In this document: positions 7,802 to 15,340 of the stretch, in pieces
Layout of the letters: each line of letters opens with the position of its first letter
Numbering within the stretch: the stretch's first letter is position 1
Origin: Gammaproteobacteria bacterium
GTDB lineage: Bacteria; Pseudomonadota; Gammaproteobacteria; Pseudomonadales; Pseudohongiellaceae
DNA: 58,040 bases
Direction of reading: 5' to 3'
Assembly (NCBI GenBank): GCA_029245905.1
Contig: JAQWOJ010000070.1
Coordinates: 1 to 58,040 of the forward strand
Position numbers and translations under genes: made by a program
The notes under the pieces: model-generated
Seen by the model: only the letters and a program-made list of their open reading frames with translations
Databases searched by the model: none
Told to the model about the DNA's origin: nothing

Positions 7802-8923
7802 ATAGATAAGAAGCTAACCGGTTCTGGTCTTCGTGGGCAAGTTGCCGGTGAAACGTCGCTTTGTACCGTTGGCAAGACTGGCACCGGCCTGACATATCGC
7901 GGCCTCGATATCTCCGTGCTGGCTGAAAAAGCAAAATTTGAAGAGGTCGCTTACTTGCTTCTTCGTGGCAAACTGCCAAACCAAAACCAGCTCAGAGCCT
8001 ATGTTAACGAGCTAAAATCTCTCAGGAAATTGCCCGAAGCTTTGAAAGAAGTCTTAGAGCGAATCCCTTCATCTGCTCATCCAATGGATGTAATGCGAAC
8101 GGGTGTCTCGGTTTTGGGAAATTTAGAACCGGAACTTTCTTTTGAGCAACAAGATAGAGTAGCCGACAGATTATTGGCCGTATTGCCTTCAATAATTTGC
8201 TACTGGTTCCGTTTTTCTCACCACGGAGAACGTATAAAAACCGATTTAGATGAGCCATCGATCGGCGCTCACTTTCTACACATGTTGTCCGGCAAAACCC
8301 CAAGCGAGTTGTTCGAAAAAGTCATGAATGTTTCCCTCATACTCTACGCTGAACATGAATTTAACGCCTCGACCTTCACAGCTCGAGTATGCGCATCAAC
8401 TTTGTCCGACTTGCATAGCTGCATTACAGCTGCGATCGGAAGCCTAAGAGGCCCTCTGCATGGGGGTGCTAATGAGGCAGCCATGGAAATGATCGAAAAA
8501 TGGAGCTGCCCCCAAGAAGCAGAAGAAGCCTTAATGACTATGTTAAAAATGAAGACAAAAATCATGGGGTTTGGTCATGCCATCTACACCCATTCGGATC
8601 CGCGAAACATTATCATAAAAGCTTGGGCCGAAAAATTAGCCTCCGAAGTTGGTGACAACATCCTTTTCCCCGTTTCCGTCCGGTGTGAGGAAGTAATGTG
8701 GCGCGAAAAGAAACTATTCTGCAACGCTGATTTTTTTCACGCCAGTGCCTATCACTTTCTTGGTATTCCGACCAAGCTATTTACACCCATTTTTGTCATG
8801 TCCCGGCTAACTGGCTGGGCAGCTCACGTAAAAGAACAACGAGCCAAAAATCGGATAATTCGCCCAAGTGCTCAATATACTGGGCCCGATATAACGGAAT
8901 GGAAAGCTATAAGCGAACGATGA
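7802..8923 (+). CDS. prpC: 2-methylcitrate synthase, without a standard start codon
   Basis: PrpC condenses propionyl-CoA with oxaloacetate to 2-methylcitrate. It belongs to the citrate synthase family: the catalytic histidines are in GSLRGPLHGGANE and GFGHAIYTHSDPR, and the Asp lies in the C-terminal third. Homology begins well before GTG 7916, in the stretch GLRGQVAGETSLCTVGKTG encoded from about 7826. The frame is open back to 7772 but contains no ATG, GTG, TTG or CTG before CTG 7877. ATA at 7802 is seven bases after a good AGGAG (7790-7794). An ATG at 7795 has the same ribosome site but runs into TAA after four codons in another frame. Either ATA is used, or one base is wrong or mutated. 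I place the start at 7802. Confidence 0.85.
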   Translation: MDKKLTGSGLRGQVAGETSLCTVGKTGTGLTYRGLDISVLAEKAKFEEVAYLLLRGKLPNQNQLRAYVNELKSLRKLPEALKEVLERIPSSAHPMDVMRTGVSVLGNLEPELSFEQQDRVADRLLAVLPSIICYWFRFSHHGERIKTDLDEPSIGAHFLHMLSGKTPSELFEKVMNVSLILYAEHEFNASTFTARVCASTLSDLHSCITAAIGSLRGPLHGGANEAAMEMIEKWSCPQEAEEALMTMLKMKTKIMGFGHAIYTHSDPRNIIIKAWAEKLASEVGDNILFPVSVRCEEVMWREKKLFCNADFFHASAYHFLGIPTKLFTPIFVMSRLTGWAAHVKEQRAKNRIIRPSAQYTGPDITEWKAISER

Positions 8924-8967
8924 ATATGGCCCAAAAGCACAATAACTCCACAAAAAGGAACAAGTAG

Positions 8968-10419
8968 TTGAACGCAAATGTAGAACTAAACCAGCGCCCA
9001 CAGCCAGATCAAGTACTGATAGACATAGCAAATTACGTTTGTGACTATAAGATAACCTCAAGCGAAGCCTACGATACTGCCCGTAATTGCCTTATGGATA
9101 CGTTAGGCTGTGGCTTCTTGGCACTCAAATTCCCTGAATGCAGTAAATTATTAGGCCCTCTCGTGGATGGAACTGTTGTCCCTCACGGAGCTCGTGTTCC
9201 AGGAACTTCATTCCAGTTAGATCCGGTCAAAGCAGCATGGGACATCGGATGCATAATTCGGTGGTTAGATTTCAATGATACCTGGCTCGCTGCAGAATGG
9301 GGACATCCATCTGACAATCTAGGCGCAATACTTTCTGTTGCAGACTATATTTCCCAGGTCCGAGTTAGTCGCGGGGAAGATCCCTTGATAATGAAAGACG
9401 TATTGACCGCGATGATTAAAGCTCATGAAATACAAGGAGTATTAGCGTTAGAAAACAGTTTCAATCGCGTGGGGTTATGCCACGTACTTCTGGTTAGAGT
9501 AGCCTCAACTGCTATAGCTACACACATGCTGGGAGGCACTAAAGATCAAATCATTAATGCATTATCGCAAGCTTGGCTTGATGGTTCGAGTCTAAGAACC
9601 TATAGACATGCCCCTAATGCAGGACCAAGAAAATCCTGGGCGGCAGGAGATGCAACCTCTCGCGCTGTGCGCCTAGCCGACCTAACTTTGCGCGGCGAAA
9701 TTGGTTATCCCAGTGTATTGTCTGCCCCAGTTTGGGGTTTTTACGATGTATCTTTTAACGGTAAAGAATTTTCTTTCCCCCAAAGATATGAAAGTTATGT
9801 AATGGAAAATATTTTATTTAAAATATCTTTCCCAGCTGAATTCCATTCACAAACTGCTGCAGAAGCAGCGGTCCAACTTCATTCAAAGATTCAAGGCCGC
9901 CTTAACGAGATAACGAAAATAGTCATTCACACGCATGAATCCGCGATTCGGATTATTAGCAAAGTCGGCCCACTCAACAACCCAGCAGACCGCGACCATT
10001 GTCTTCAATACATGACAGCCGTCCCTCTAATTTTTGGAAATCTGGTGGCTGAGCATTATGAAGATGATTTTCACAGATCAAACCCACTCATTGACCAACT
10101 TCGAGATAAGATGGAGATCATAGAAGACCCTAAATATTCGCGGGAATACTTGGAGCCAGACAAACGCAGTATCGCTAATGCCGTCCAAGTCTTTTTTAAC
10201 GACGGCACCCATACAGAGAAAGTCGAAATTAACTATCCTGTGGGGCATAGAAGGCGTCGTCAGGAAGGGATCCCTTTACTAAAACAAAAATTCGAAAAAA
10301 ATCTGTCGACCTTATTTCCCAAAGGGCATTGTCAGAAAATCATCGAGTTATTTAAAAATCAACCCGTCCTTGAAAATACCGCAGTCGATAATTTTATGGA
10401 GCTTCTTGTAATCAACTAA
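8968..10419 (+). CDS. prpD: 2-methylcitrate dehydratase
   Basis: PrpD removes water from 2-methylcitrate to give 2-methyl-cis-aconitate. The 483-residue length equals that of E. coli PrpD, and long stretches match it, among them [15 protein letters not shown] near 32-46 and [17 protein letters not shown] near 95-111. The start is TTG 8968 with AAGGAA seven bases upstream; no better start exists. It closes the prpBCD operon, 44 bases after prpC. The cluster has the PrpD-type dehydratase and not the AcnD/PrpF pair. prpE and a dedicated regulator are not in the window, so propionyl-CoA activation must be encoded elsewhere. Confidence 0.95.
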   Translation: MNANVELNQRPQPDQVLIDIANYVCDYKITSSEAYDTARNCLMDTLGCGFLALKFPECSKLLGPLVDGTVVPHGARVPGTSFQLDPVKAAWDIGCIIRWLDFNDTWLAAEWGHPSDNLGAILSVADYISQVRVSRGEDPLIMKDVLTAMIKAHEIQGVLALENSFNRVGLCHVLLVRVASTAIATHMLGGTKDQIINALSQAWLDGSSLRTYRHAPNAGPRKSWAAGDATSRAVRLADLTLRGEIGYPSVLSAPVWGFYDVSFNGKEFSFPQRYESYVMENILFKISFPAEFHSQTAAEAAVQLHSKIQGRLNEITKIVIHTHESAIRIISKVGPLNNPADRDHCLQYMTAVPLIFGNLVAEHYEDDFHRSNPLIDQLRDKMEIIEDPKYSREYLEPDKRSIANAVQVFFNDGTHTEKVEINYPVGHRRRRQEGIPLLKQKFEKNLSTLFPKGHCQKIIELFKNQPVLENTAVDNFMELLVIN

Positions 10420-10562
10420 TTAGACAACCCATTAAACCTCCTATTAGGAAAAAATCAGAAAATTAGGTTAAAAAATGATGCAGATTTTCATTAGTCTGAC
10501 TATATTTTCTTTTATTTTACAATAATTTAGGTAATATCAGATATAGCAATTTCCCCTCACTG

Positions 10563-10590
10563 ATTGAAATCCAAAGGCAAACCCTTATAT
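10563..10590 (+). promoter_or_regulatory. Candidate heat-shock (sigma-32) promoter of the hsp20 gene
   Basis: ATTGAAA at 10563-10569 and CCCTTATAT at 10582-10590 are separated by 12 bases. This resembles the CTTGAAA / CCCCATnT pattern of sigma-32 promoters with the usual spacing. It lies about 120 bases before the real start codon, which leaves room for the thermometer-like leader. It is called from pattern only. Confidence 0.45.
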
Positions 10591-10630
10591 ATAAAATTAA
10601 GAGAGACGTTCGAAATAGGTTTCTCGAGGC

Positions 10631-10708
10631 GCCTGGTCTACTTTTATGGACAGGCCATTAAGCATATTGCTTGAAAACCCAATTTTGGGTATCTATGAGG
10701 ATATGAAT
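10631..10708 (+). promoter_or_regulatory. ROSE-like RNA thermometer in the hsp20 leader
   Basis: Two stem-loops precede the start codon. The first has GCCTG (10631-10635) and CAGGC (10651-10655). In the second, ATATTGCTT (10664-10672) faces the ribosome site GAGGATAT (10697-10704) around an inner ACCCA/TGGGT hairpin (10677-10690). The pairing gives four A-U pairs, a U-G pair, a G-G pair and a bulged C beside U-A. This is the pattern of the U(U/C)GCU anti-Shine-Dalgarno strand in ROSE thermometers of ibpA genes. Heating would open the helix and free the ribosome site. Confidence 0.62.
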
Positions 10709-11173
10709 ATGAGGACTTTTGACTTTTCACCTTTATACCGTTCTACCGTAGGGTTTGAACATTTATCGTCGCTGCTAAATAACATTCACAGCTCGGAGCC
10801 AAACGCAACTAGTTACCCCCCTTATAATATTGAGCTTCTCGATGAGAACCAGTACCAAATTACTATTGCCATATCAGGCTTCCAGATGAAAGATCTAACA
10901 ATAAATATTGAAAATCAGATTTTAACGGTTACTGGCCAGAAACTTGATAAGAACGAAGCTCGTAAATTTTTACACCAAGGTATTGCAGGAAGAGACTTTG
11001 AGCGACGGTTTCAATTAGCCGACCATGTAAGAGTAAAAGATGCAGCTTTTACTGATGGTTTGCTTTATATCGATTTGGTCAGAGAGATACCGGATTCAAT
11101 GAAACCAAAAACAGTACTCATAAGAAACGGAAATAACGTGTTATCAGATGTAACCCAAAGAGACGTAGCTTAA
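10709..11173 (+). CDS. ibpA: Small heat-shock protein, IbpA type
   Basis: This Hsp20-family holdase binds unfolding proteins and passes them to DnaK/ClpB. The start is ATG 10709 (MRTFDFSPLYRSTVGF), which matches the E. coli IbpA N-terminus and has GAGG eight bases upstream. The in-frame ATG at 10646 falls inside the leader hairpins and is rejected. The protein has 154 residues. The alpha-crystallin domain spans about 35-125, with PPYNIELLDEN, ISGF, the GIAGRDFERRFQLA strand typical of IbpA/B, and GLLYIDLVREIP. A C-terminal tail follows. The gene is monocistronic. Confidence 0.95.
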   Translation: MRTFDFSPLYRSTVGFEHLSSLLNNIHSSEPNATSYPPYNIELLDENQYQITIAISGFQMKDLTINIENQILTVTGQKLDKNEARKFLHQGIAGRDFERRFQLADHVRVKDAAFTDGLLYIDLVREIPDSMKPKTVLIRNGNNVLSDVTQRDVA

Positions 11174-11206
11174 CGATTACTGCAATTGAAATGAAAGCAG
11201 TTTTCT

Positions 11207-11234
11207 CGGAGGCTCTGAATAATGTGAGCCTCCG
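11207..11234 (+). terminator. Hairpin after the hsp20 gene, weak terminator candidate
   Basis: Nine-base perfect arms CGGAGGCTC (11207-11215) and GAGCCTCCG (11226-11234) with a ten-base loop lie 34 bases after the hsp20 stop. No T run follows on the plus strand, so it may need Rho or act mainly as an mRNA 3' stabiliser. Confidence 0.45.
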
Positions 11235-11310
11235 GGTCAATTAATGGGGCCAAAGCAACGAAGAGACGTCTTTCTTAGCCGAGTCCTTTTCTAGCACGAG
11301 ATTTAGTTAC

Positions 11311-12567
11311 TTAATCTAATAGATGCGTTATGAGCCCGCTTTTCAATTTTGGTTCAAACCAGGTAGATTTAGGCGGCATTACTTGATTCGAATCAGCAAC
11401 ACACATCAGGCTTTCCACAGAGGTTGGATATAAGGACATCGCAGCTTCATAAGCGCCCCCGTCAACACGTCGTTCCAACTCAGACAACCCTCTAATACCG
11501 CCGACAAAATCAATTCGATGATCAGTTCTTTGGTCGCAGATATTAAGTAGAGGCGAGAGTATATACCTCTGCATTATTGCCACATCCAATCTCTCTGATG
11601 CATCTTCAGTTTGAAGAGAAGAAGCAACTTGCGACTTGAGATTTAATTTATACCAAGCACCATCAGTATACAATCCAAACTCATTAGCCTTATTAGGTTT
11701 AACCTGCTCTCCTCCAACCGCCTTTTGCAAATTAAAATTTAATTGTAAAGCTTCAAGGAAACCACCGGAACTCAGGCCGTTTAGGTCTTTTAATATGCGG
11801 TTATAATCTAATATTTTAATTTCAGTATGAGGGAAAAGAACTGCAAGGAAATAATTGTAAGACTCATTCCCCGAGTGGGCCTTATTCCGCTCCGCATATA
11901 TTTTTTTTACACGACAGGCAGCGGCTGAACGGTGGTGCCCGTCCGCAACATAGATTGCTTCAATCCTATTAAATGCCTCATTTAAGGCGTCCCTTAAGGC
12001 AGCGTCCTTAATGACCCAAAACGTATGCTGGATACCGTCATCCGCATCAAAATCATAAGCAGGGATATCTTCTCTTGCTTGATTAATGAGATCAGATATT
12101 TGCTTGTCATACTTGTAAGTTAGGAAGACTGGTCCTACTTGCGCTCCCAGCGCCTCCATATGCTTTACTCGATCATCTTCTTTTTCTGGCCTAGTCAATT
12201 CGTGCTTCTTTATAATTCCCTTTTCATACGCTTCAACCGATGCTACAGCGACAAGCCCCGTTTGTTCGTGAGAGCCCATTTTCTGTTTATACACATAAAA
12301 CGTTTCCTCATCATCCTGACTCAAGACGCCGGAGTTCAAAAACTCATCCAGGTTAATACGCCCTGTTTCATAGACTATTGGATCATATGGACTGATGTCA
12401 TCAGAAACATCAATTTCGGGTTTGTTAATATGCAGGAAGCTATAGGGGTTGTTAGCAGCTAGTGCTGTCGCCTCAGAACGGTTAATTACGTCATAAGGGA
12501 ATGCCGCGACCTTTGATGCCATGTCTTTGGTCGGTCGGACGCCACGGAACGGTCTAATGAGTCTCAT
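11311..12567 (-). CDS. DUF1015 family protein
   Basis: This 418-residue protein of the DUF1015 family has no established biochemical role. The family signature begins at MRLIRPFRGVRPT, so ATG 12567 is preferred over the TTG at 12612, which lies too close to its purine stretch. Recognisable blocks are AFPYDVI near residue 22, the conserved YVADGHHRSAAA near 218, and a C-terminal LKSGLITHLLD. The VADGHHR motif looks like a ligand or metal site. The family has wide bacterial spread, sometimes near serine biosynthesis genes, but here it stands 68 bases beyond the plus-strand hsp20 hairpin and is followed upstream by recX. It is probably a separate transcript. Confidence 0.85.
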   Translation of the reverse strand: MRLIRPFRGVRPTKDMASKVAAFPYDVINRSEATALAANNPYSFLHINKPEIDVSDDISPYDPIVYETGRINLDEFLNSGVLSQDDEETFYVYKQKMGSHEQTGLVAVASVEAYEKGIIKKHELTRPEKEDDRVKHMEALGAQVGPVFLTYKYDKQISDLINQAREDIPAYDFDADDGIQHTFWVIKDAALRDALNEAFNRIEAIYVADGHHRSAAACRVKKIYAERNKAHSGNESYNYFLAVLFPHTEIKILDYNRILKDLNGLSSGGFLEALQLNFNLQKAVGGEQVKPNKANEFGLYTDGAWYKLNLKSQVASSLQTEDASERLDVAIMQRYILSPLLNICDQRTDHRIDFVGGIRGLSELERRVDGGAYEAAMSLYPTSVESLMCVADSNQVMPPKSTWFEPKLKSGLITHLLD

Positions 12568-12680
12568 ATAGTTCTTAACATCGTGGAAGTTATTTTGGAG
12601 TATGATACTCAAATTCTCCAGAGATCAGAAATAAATTCTTCCAGCGATCATATTCTTAGCCGGAGATTCGAATTTCGATG

Positions 12681-13163
12681 TCATCTAGAAGGATGTAAAC
12701 TCGCAACCTCTCTTACTGCGGCATCGATTTGGCGCGCAAGGAAGCCTCTGCTACGCAGATGACGCAAGAGCTTCAAGTGTTCCTTGGAACCAGTGGCCGT
12801 AGCCGCGCCTATATTGCGAGGCTTAGATAGGATACGTGTGGCAGATTCCACCCAGGCATCGTCATCAGGGAAGACGTATTTTTCAACAATGTTAAGGGCG
12901 ACTCTCCTTATGGCGAGTTCACGCTTAATGAGTAAGAATCCAAATCCCCGATTTTTTCGATACCTCGAGTAAGATTCAGCGAATCTTGTATCGCTTTGGA
13001 GATTATCCTTTTTTAGCTGATCAAGGGTAAGATTTATAACGCTTTCGGCAGCATTAGGGAATTTTTGCAACAATTTCTGCTTAAGCTCGTGTGCTGAATG
13101 CTCGCGGCGAGCCAAGAAATCCATACTAGCTCGCCTAAGCATCGGAGTGTCACAATCGCTCAT
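12681..13163 (-). CDS. recX: Recombination regulator RecX
   Basis: RecX binds RecA filaments and limits their growth. The 160-residue protein shows the three-helix repeats of the family: ALDFLARREHSAHELKQKL-like at about 10-32, a second with QSDTRFAESYSRYRKNRGFG at about 57-75, and a third at the end with HLRSRGFLARQIDAAVRE. It lies 29 bases downstream of recA on the same strand, the classical recA-recX arrangement, and so should be SOS-induced by read-through. Typical length is 150-165 residues. Confidence 0.93.
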   Translation of the reverse strand: MSDCDTPMLRRASMDFLARREHSAHELKQKLLQKFPNAAESVINLTLDQLKKDNLQSDTRFAESYSRYRKNRGFGFLLIKRELAIRRVALNIVEKYVFPDDDAWVESATRILSKPRNIGAATATGSKEHLKLLRHLRSRGFLARQIDAAVREVASLHPSR

Positions 13164-13192
13164 TTTTCTTCATAAATATTTTTTAAAAATAC

Positions 13193-14272
13193 TCATGATG
13201 CTGTTTTTGGTTTAGCATCTGCTAAAACAAGCACGTCATCGCTTTCGATACCCTCAATTTTCTCTTCTTTGTTCTGATCAGCTAGTAATTGCTTTCGAAT
13301 TAGGCCCTCTACCTCGTCCGCTATCTCAGGGTTTTCTTCCAGGAACAGGGCCACATTCTTCTTCCCTTGACCTATCTTTTCTCCCTTATAAGCATACCAG
13401 GCTCCAGATTTTTCAATTAGACCCTGCTTCACGCCTAGATCAATAACTTCACCTAAATGGTGGATTCCCTGCCCATACATGATCTGGAATTCGGTTTGGC
13501 GGAAGGGAGGGGCAACCTTATTTTTTACGACTTTGACCCTAGTTTCGTTACCGACAACCTCGTCTCCATCTTTGATGGATCCGATCCTACGGATATCTAA
13601 TCTAACGGAAGAGTAGAATTTCAGTGCGTTACCTCCAGTCGTCGTCTCTGGTGAACCAAACATCACCCCAATCTTCATCCGTATCTGATTAATAAATATC
13701 ACCAAGGTATTCGAATTTTTTATATTAGCAGTCATTTTTCGCAAAGCCTGTGACATCAATCTAGCTTGGAGACCCATGTGGGTGTCACCCATGTCCCCTT
13801 CAATTTCTGCTTTAGGAGTTAACGCAGCAACGGAATCAATCACGACAACATCGAGAGCGCCAGACCGAACGACCATGTCGCATATCTCAAGAGCTTGTTC
13901 TCCGGTGTCCGGCTGACTGACTAACAAATTTTCAACGTCGACGCCGAGATTCTCAGCATAAATCGGATCTAATGCGTGCTCCGCATCGATAAACGCGCAG
14001 CTCCCACCAGCCTTCTGCGCTTCCGCAATAACTTGTAAAGTAAGCGTAGTCTTACCTGATGATTCTGGGCCATATATCTCACAAATACGACCCCTTGGAA
14101 GTCCCCCAATTCCCAATGCTATGTCTAACCCGAGCGATCCAGTCGAAATCGCAGGAATTGCCTCCCGCTCCGTATCACCGAGGCGCATCATTGAACCTTT
14201 GCCAAACTGCCTCTCAATTTGAGAAAGCGCAGCAGCCAATGCTTTTTCTTTATTCCCATTCTCTTCAATCAT
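13193..14272 (-). CDS. recA: RecA recombinase
   Basis: RecA forms filaments on single-stranded DNA, drives strand exchange and triggers LexA self-cleavage. The 359-residue protein has Walker [10 protein letters not shown] at 68-76, Walker B ([10 protein letters not shown] near 142-151) and the loop-2 region around [12 protein letters not shown]. The C-terminus is acidic, then ends with AKPKTAS. The start ATG 14272 has AAGGA seven bases upstream. Its transcript probably begins about 350 bases upstream at two LexA boxes, much farther than in E. coli or Pseudomonas. cinA lies beyond on the same strand. Confidence 0.97.
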   Translation of the reverse strand: MIEENGNKEKALAAALSQIERQFGKGSMMRLGDTEREAIPAISTGSLGLDIALGIGGLPRGRICEIYGPESSGKTTLTLQVIAEAQKAGGSCAFIDAEHALDPIYAENLGVDVENLLVSQPDTGEQALEICDMVVRSGALDVVVIDSVAALTPKAEIEGDMGDTHMGLQARLMSQALRKMTANIKNSNTLVIFINQIRMKIGVMFGSPETTTGGNALKFYSSVRLDIRRIGSIKDGDEVVGNETRVKVVKNKVAPPFRQTEFQIMYGQGIHHLGEVIDLGVKQGLIEKSGAWYAYKGEKIGQGKKNVALFLEENPEIADEVEGLIRKQLLADQNKEEKIEGIESDDVLVLADAKPKTAS

Positions 14273-14282
14273 AGTTTTTCCT

Positions 14283-14617
14283 TAATAATTTCCTACAACT
14301 GATGCTGGTTCCGTGAGTAATGCAGTTGTTAGTTACGCTTTTCGCCTATCAGCGCGCCAAGAGTAGTTTATCCTCAACTACTCGCAAACTTTAATTTCCC
14401 GTCCTTGCAAAAGAGGTTAGCAAAAACCTTTCTCTATACTTGGTTTGCTAAGTTGAATATTGAGCTCCGCTTGCACTAATATCTATAAAGCTCAGACTGG
14501 CTAGCCAGTCTAATAATAGTGGGCCATAAAGCACGGGGCACGAACACCCAACCTAGCAGGTGTTAAGCTTCCTTACCCGAGTTGATACTCAGTTGCATTC
14601 CCGCAATGTTAGCAACT
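14283..14617 (-). ncRNA. Long stem-loop-rich recA leader or SOS-linked RNA
   Basis: There is no gene in the 432 bases between cinA and recA. Below the LexA boxes six perfect-arm stem-loops follow, with arm lengths of 6-8 bases plus one 18-base palindrome: 14591-14617 (AGTTGC/GCAACT), 14543-14564 (AACACC/GGTGTT), 14494-14511 (AGACTGGCTAGCCAGTCT), 14417-14451 (TTAGCAAA/TTTGCTAA), 14361-14383 (GAGTAGTT/AACTACTC) and 14295-14329 (ACAACTG/CAGTTGT). No long open frame exists on either strand. The density of inverted repeats suggests a structured 5' leader of recA or an independent small RNA. This is inference; covariation has not been tested. Confidence 0.45.
14494..14511. repeat. 18-bp perfect palindrome upstream of recA
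   Basis: AGACTGGCTAGCCAGTCT reads the same on both strands across all 18 bases, with no central gap. It could be a dimer-protein operator or the stem of an RNA hairpin. It does not match the CTG-N10-CAG LexA box spacing. Confidence 0.7.
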
Positions 14618-14668
14618 GTATAAACACACAGCATTATTAAAACAAAATATAACTGTATATACAACCAG
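14616..14668 (-). promoter_or_regulatory. Two LexA boxes and SOS promoter of recA
   Basis: Two sites fit CTG-N10-CAG: CTGTATAAACACACAG at 14616-14631 and CTGTATATACAACCAG at 14653-14668, centred 37 bases apart. Both have the AT-rich core of gammaproteobacterial LexA boxes. On the minus strand a TAATAAT-like -10 lies between them (complement of about 14634-14641), so transcription would begin inside the proximal box. This is seen in sequence; LexA control is inferred from the known consensus. Confidence 0.72.
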
Positions 14669-14704
14669 TATATTGGCAAATCTTAAATTTCCTTTAAAGA
14701 AACT

Positions 14705-15205
14705 TTAAGATATTAACTCTATAGCCCCCAACAACGAAGCCTCCACCGCAGAACGCCGAACCTCATACCTCTCTCCACTGAACACGAAGCGTTTAGCTTC
14801 AATTCTACTCTCCCATTGCCAGGCGATCCAAACGGTGCCAACCGGTTTCCCTATCTCCCCTCCTTCAGGACCAGCGATACCGCTTACTGCTATTACTAAA
14901 TTGGAGCCAGAGCTGTCTTTTGCTCCTTGCGCCATAGAAATAACAACTTCTTTACTAACTGCGCCTGGACCCGAAAAGGAAAGCAAGTCAGCAGGCACAT
15001 TAAGGTATCTTTTCTTTGATTCGTTAGAATAGGTAATAAAGCCCGAATCAAACCAATCTGAACTACCTGATTCAGCAGTCAGAGCTTGAGCGATCCACCC
15101 CCCAGTACAAGATTCTGCAGTGCTGACGATAAGTTTTTTCGCCAAAAGTTTTTTCGCAAATTTCTTAACCAGAACAGAAAAGGATAGATCATTTAAGTCG
15201 GTCAT
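14705..15205 (-). CDS. pncC: CinA C-terminal-type nicotinamide-nucleotide amidohydrolase
   Basis: This 166-residue stand-alone CinA C-terminal domain (PncC) deamidates NMN to nicotinate mononucleotide, recycling NAD breakdown products such as those made by DNA ligase. Motifs visible are STAESCTGG near 29-37, the GFITYSNESK strand, and the glycine-rich AVSGIAGPEGG near 104-114 with KPVGTVWIAW after it. The start is ATG 15205. The gene lies upstream of recA on the same strand, as in Pseudomonas, but the LexA boxes lie after its stop. It is therefore probably outside the SOS transcript. Confidence 0.92.
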   Translation of the reverse strand: MTDLNDLSFSVLVKKFAKKLLAKKLIVSTAESCTGGWIAQALTAESGSSDWFDSGFITYSNESKKRYLNVPADLLSFSGPGAVSKEVVISMAQGAKDSSGSNLVIAVSGIAGPEGGEIGKPVGTVWIAWQWESRIEAKRFVFSGERYEVRRSAVEASLLGAIELIS

Positions 15206-15340
15206 GACTTATTTTATCTAGTACTGACATCGAAGCCAATAGGATTGGCAACAGAATATCCATCATAGCCTCCACTGACAAAATTTAGATCCAAGTTTTC
15301 TCTTAAAAGTGTAAAATCACAGCATGATTAAGTTACGTGA

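Noticed and set aside
10646..10708. N-terminal extension of 21 residues on the small heat-shock protein
   Set aside because: Homology and ribosome site place the start at 10709; the upstream part forms the leader hairpins.
14273..14704. tRNA, 6S or tmRNA gene in the cinA-recA gap
   Set aside because: I looked for a T-loop (GTTCRANNC), an acceptor stem with CCA and long 6S-type pairing, and found none that fit.
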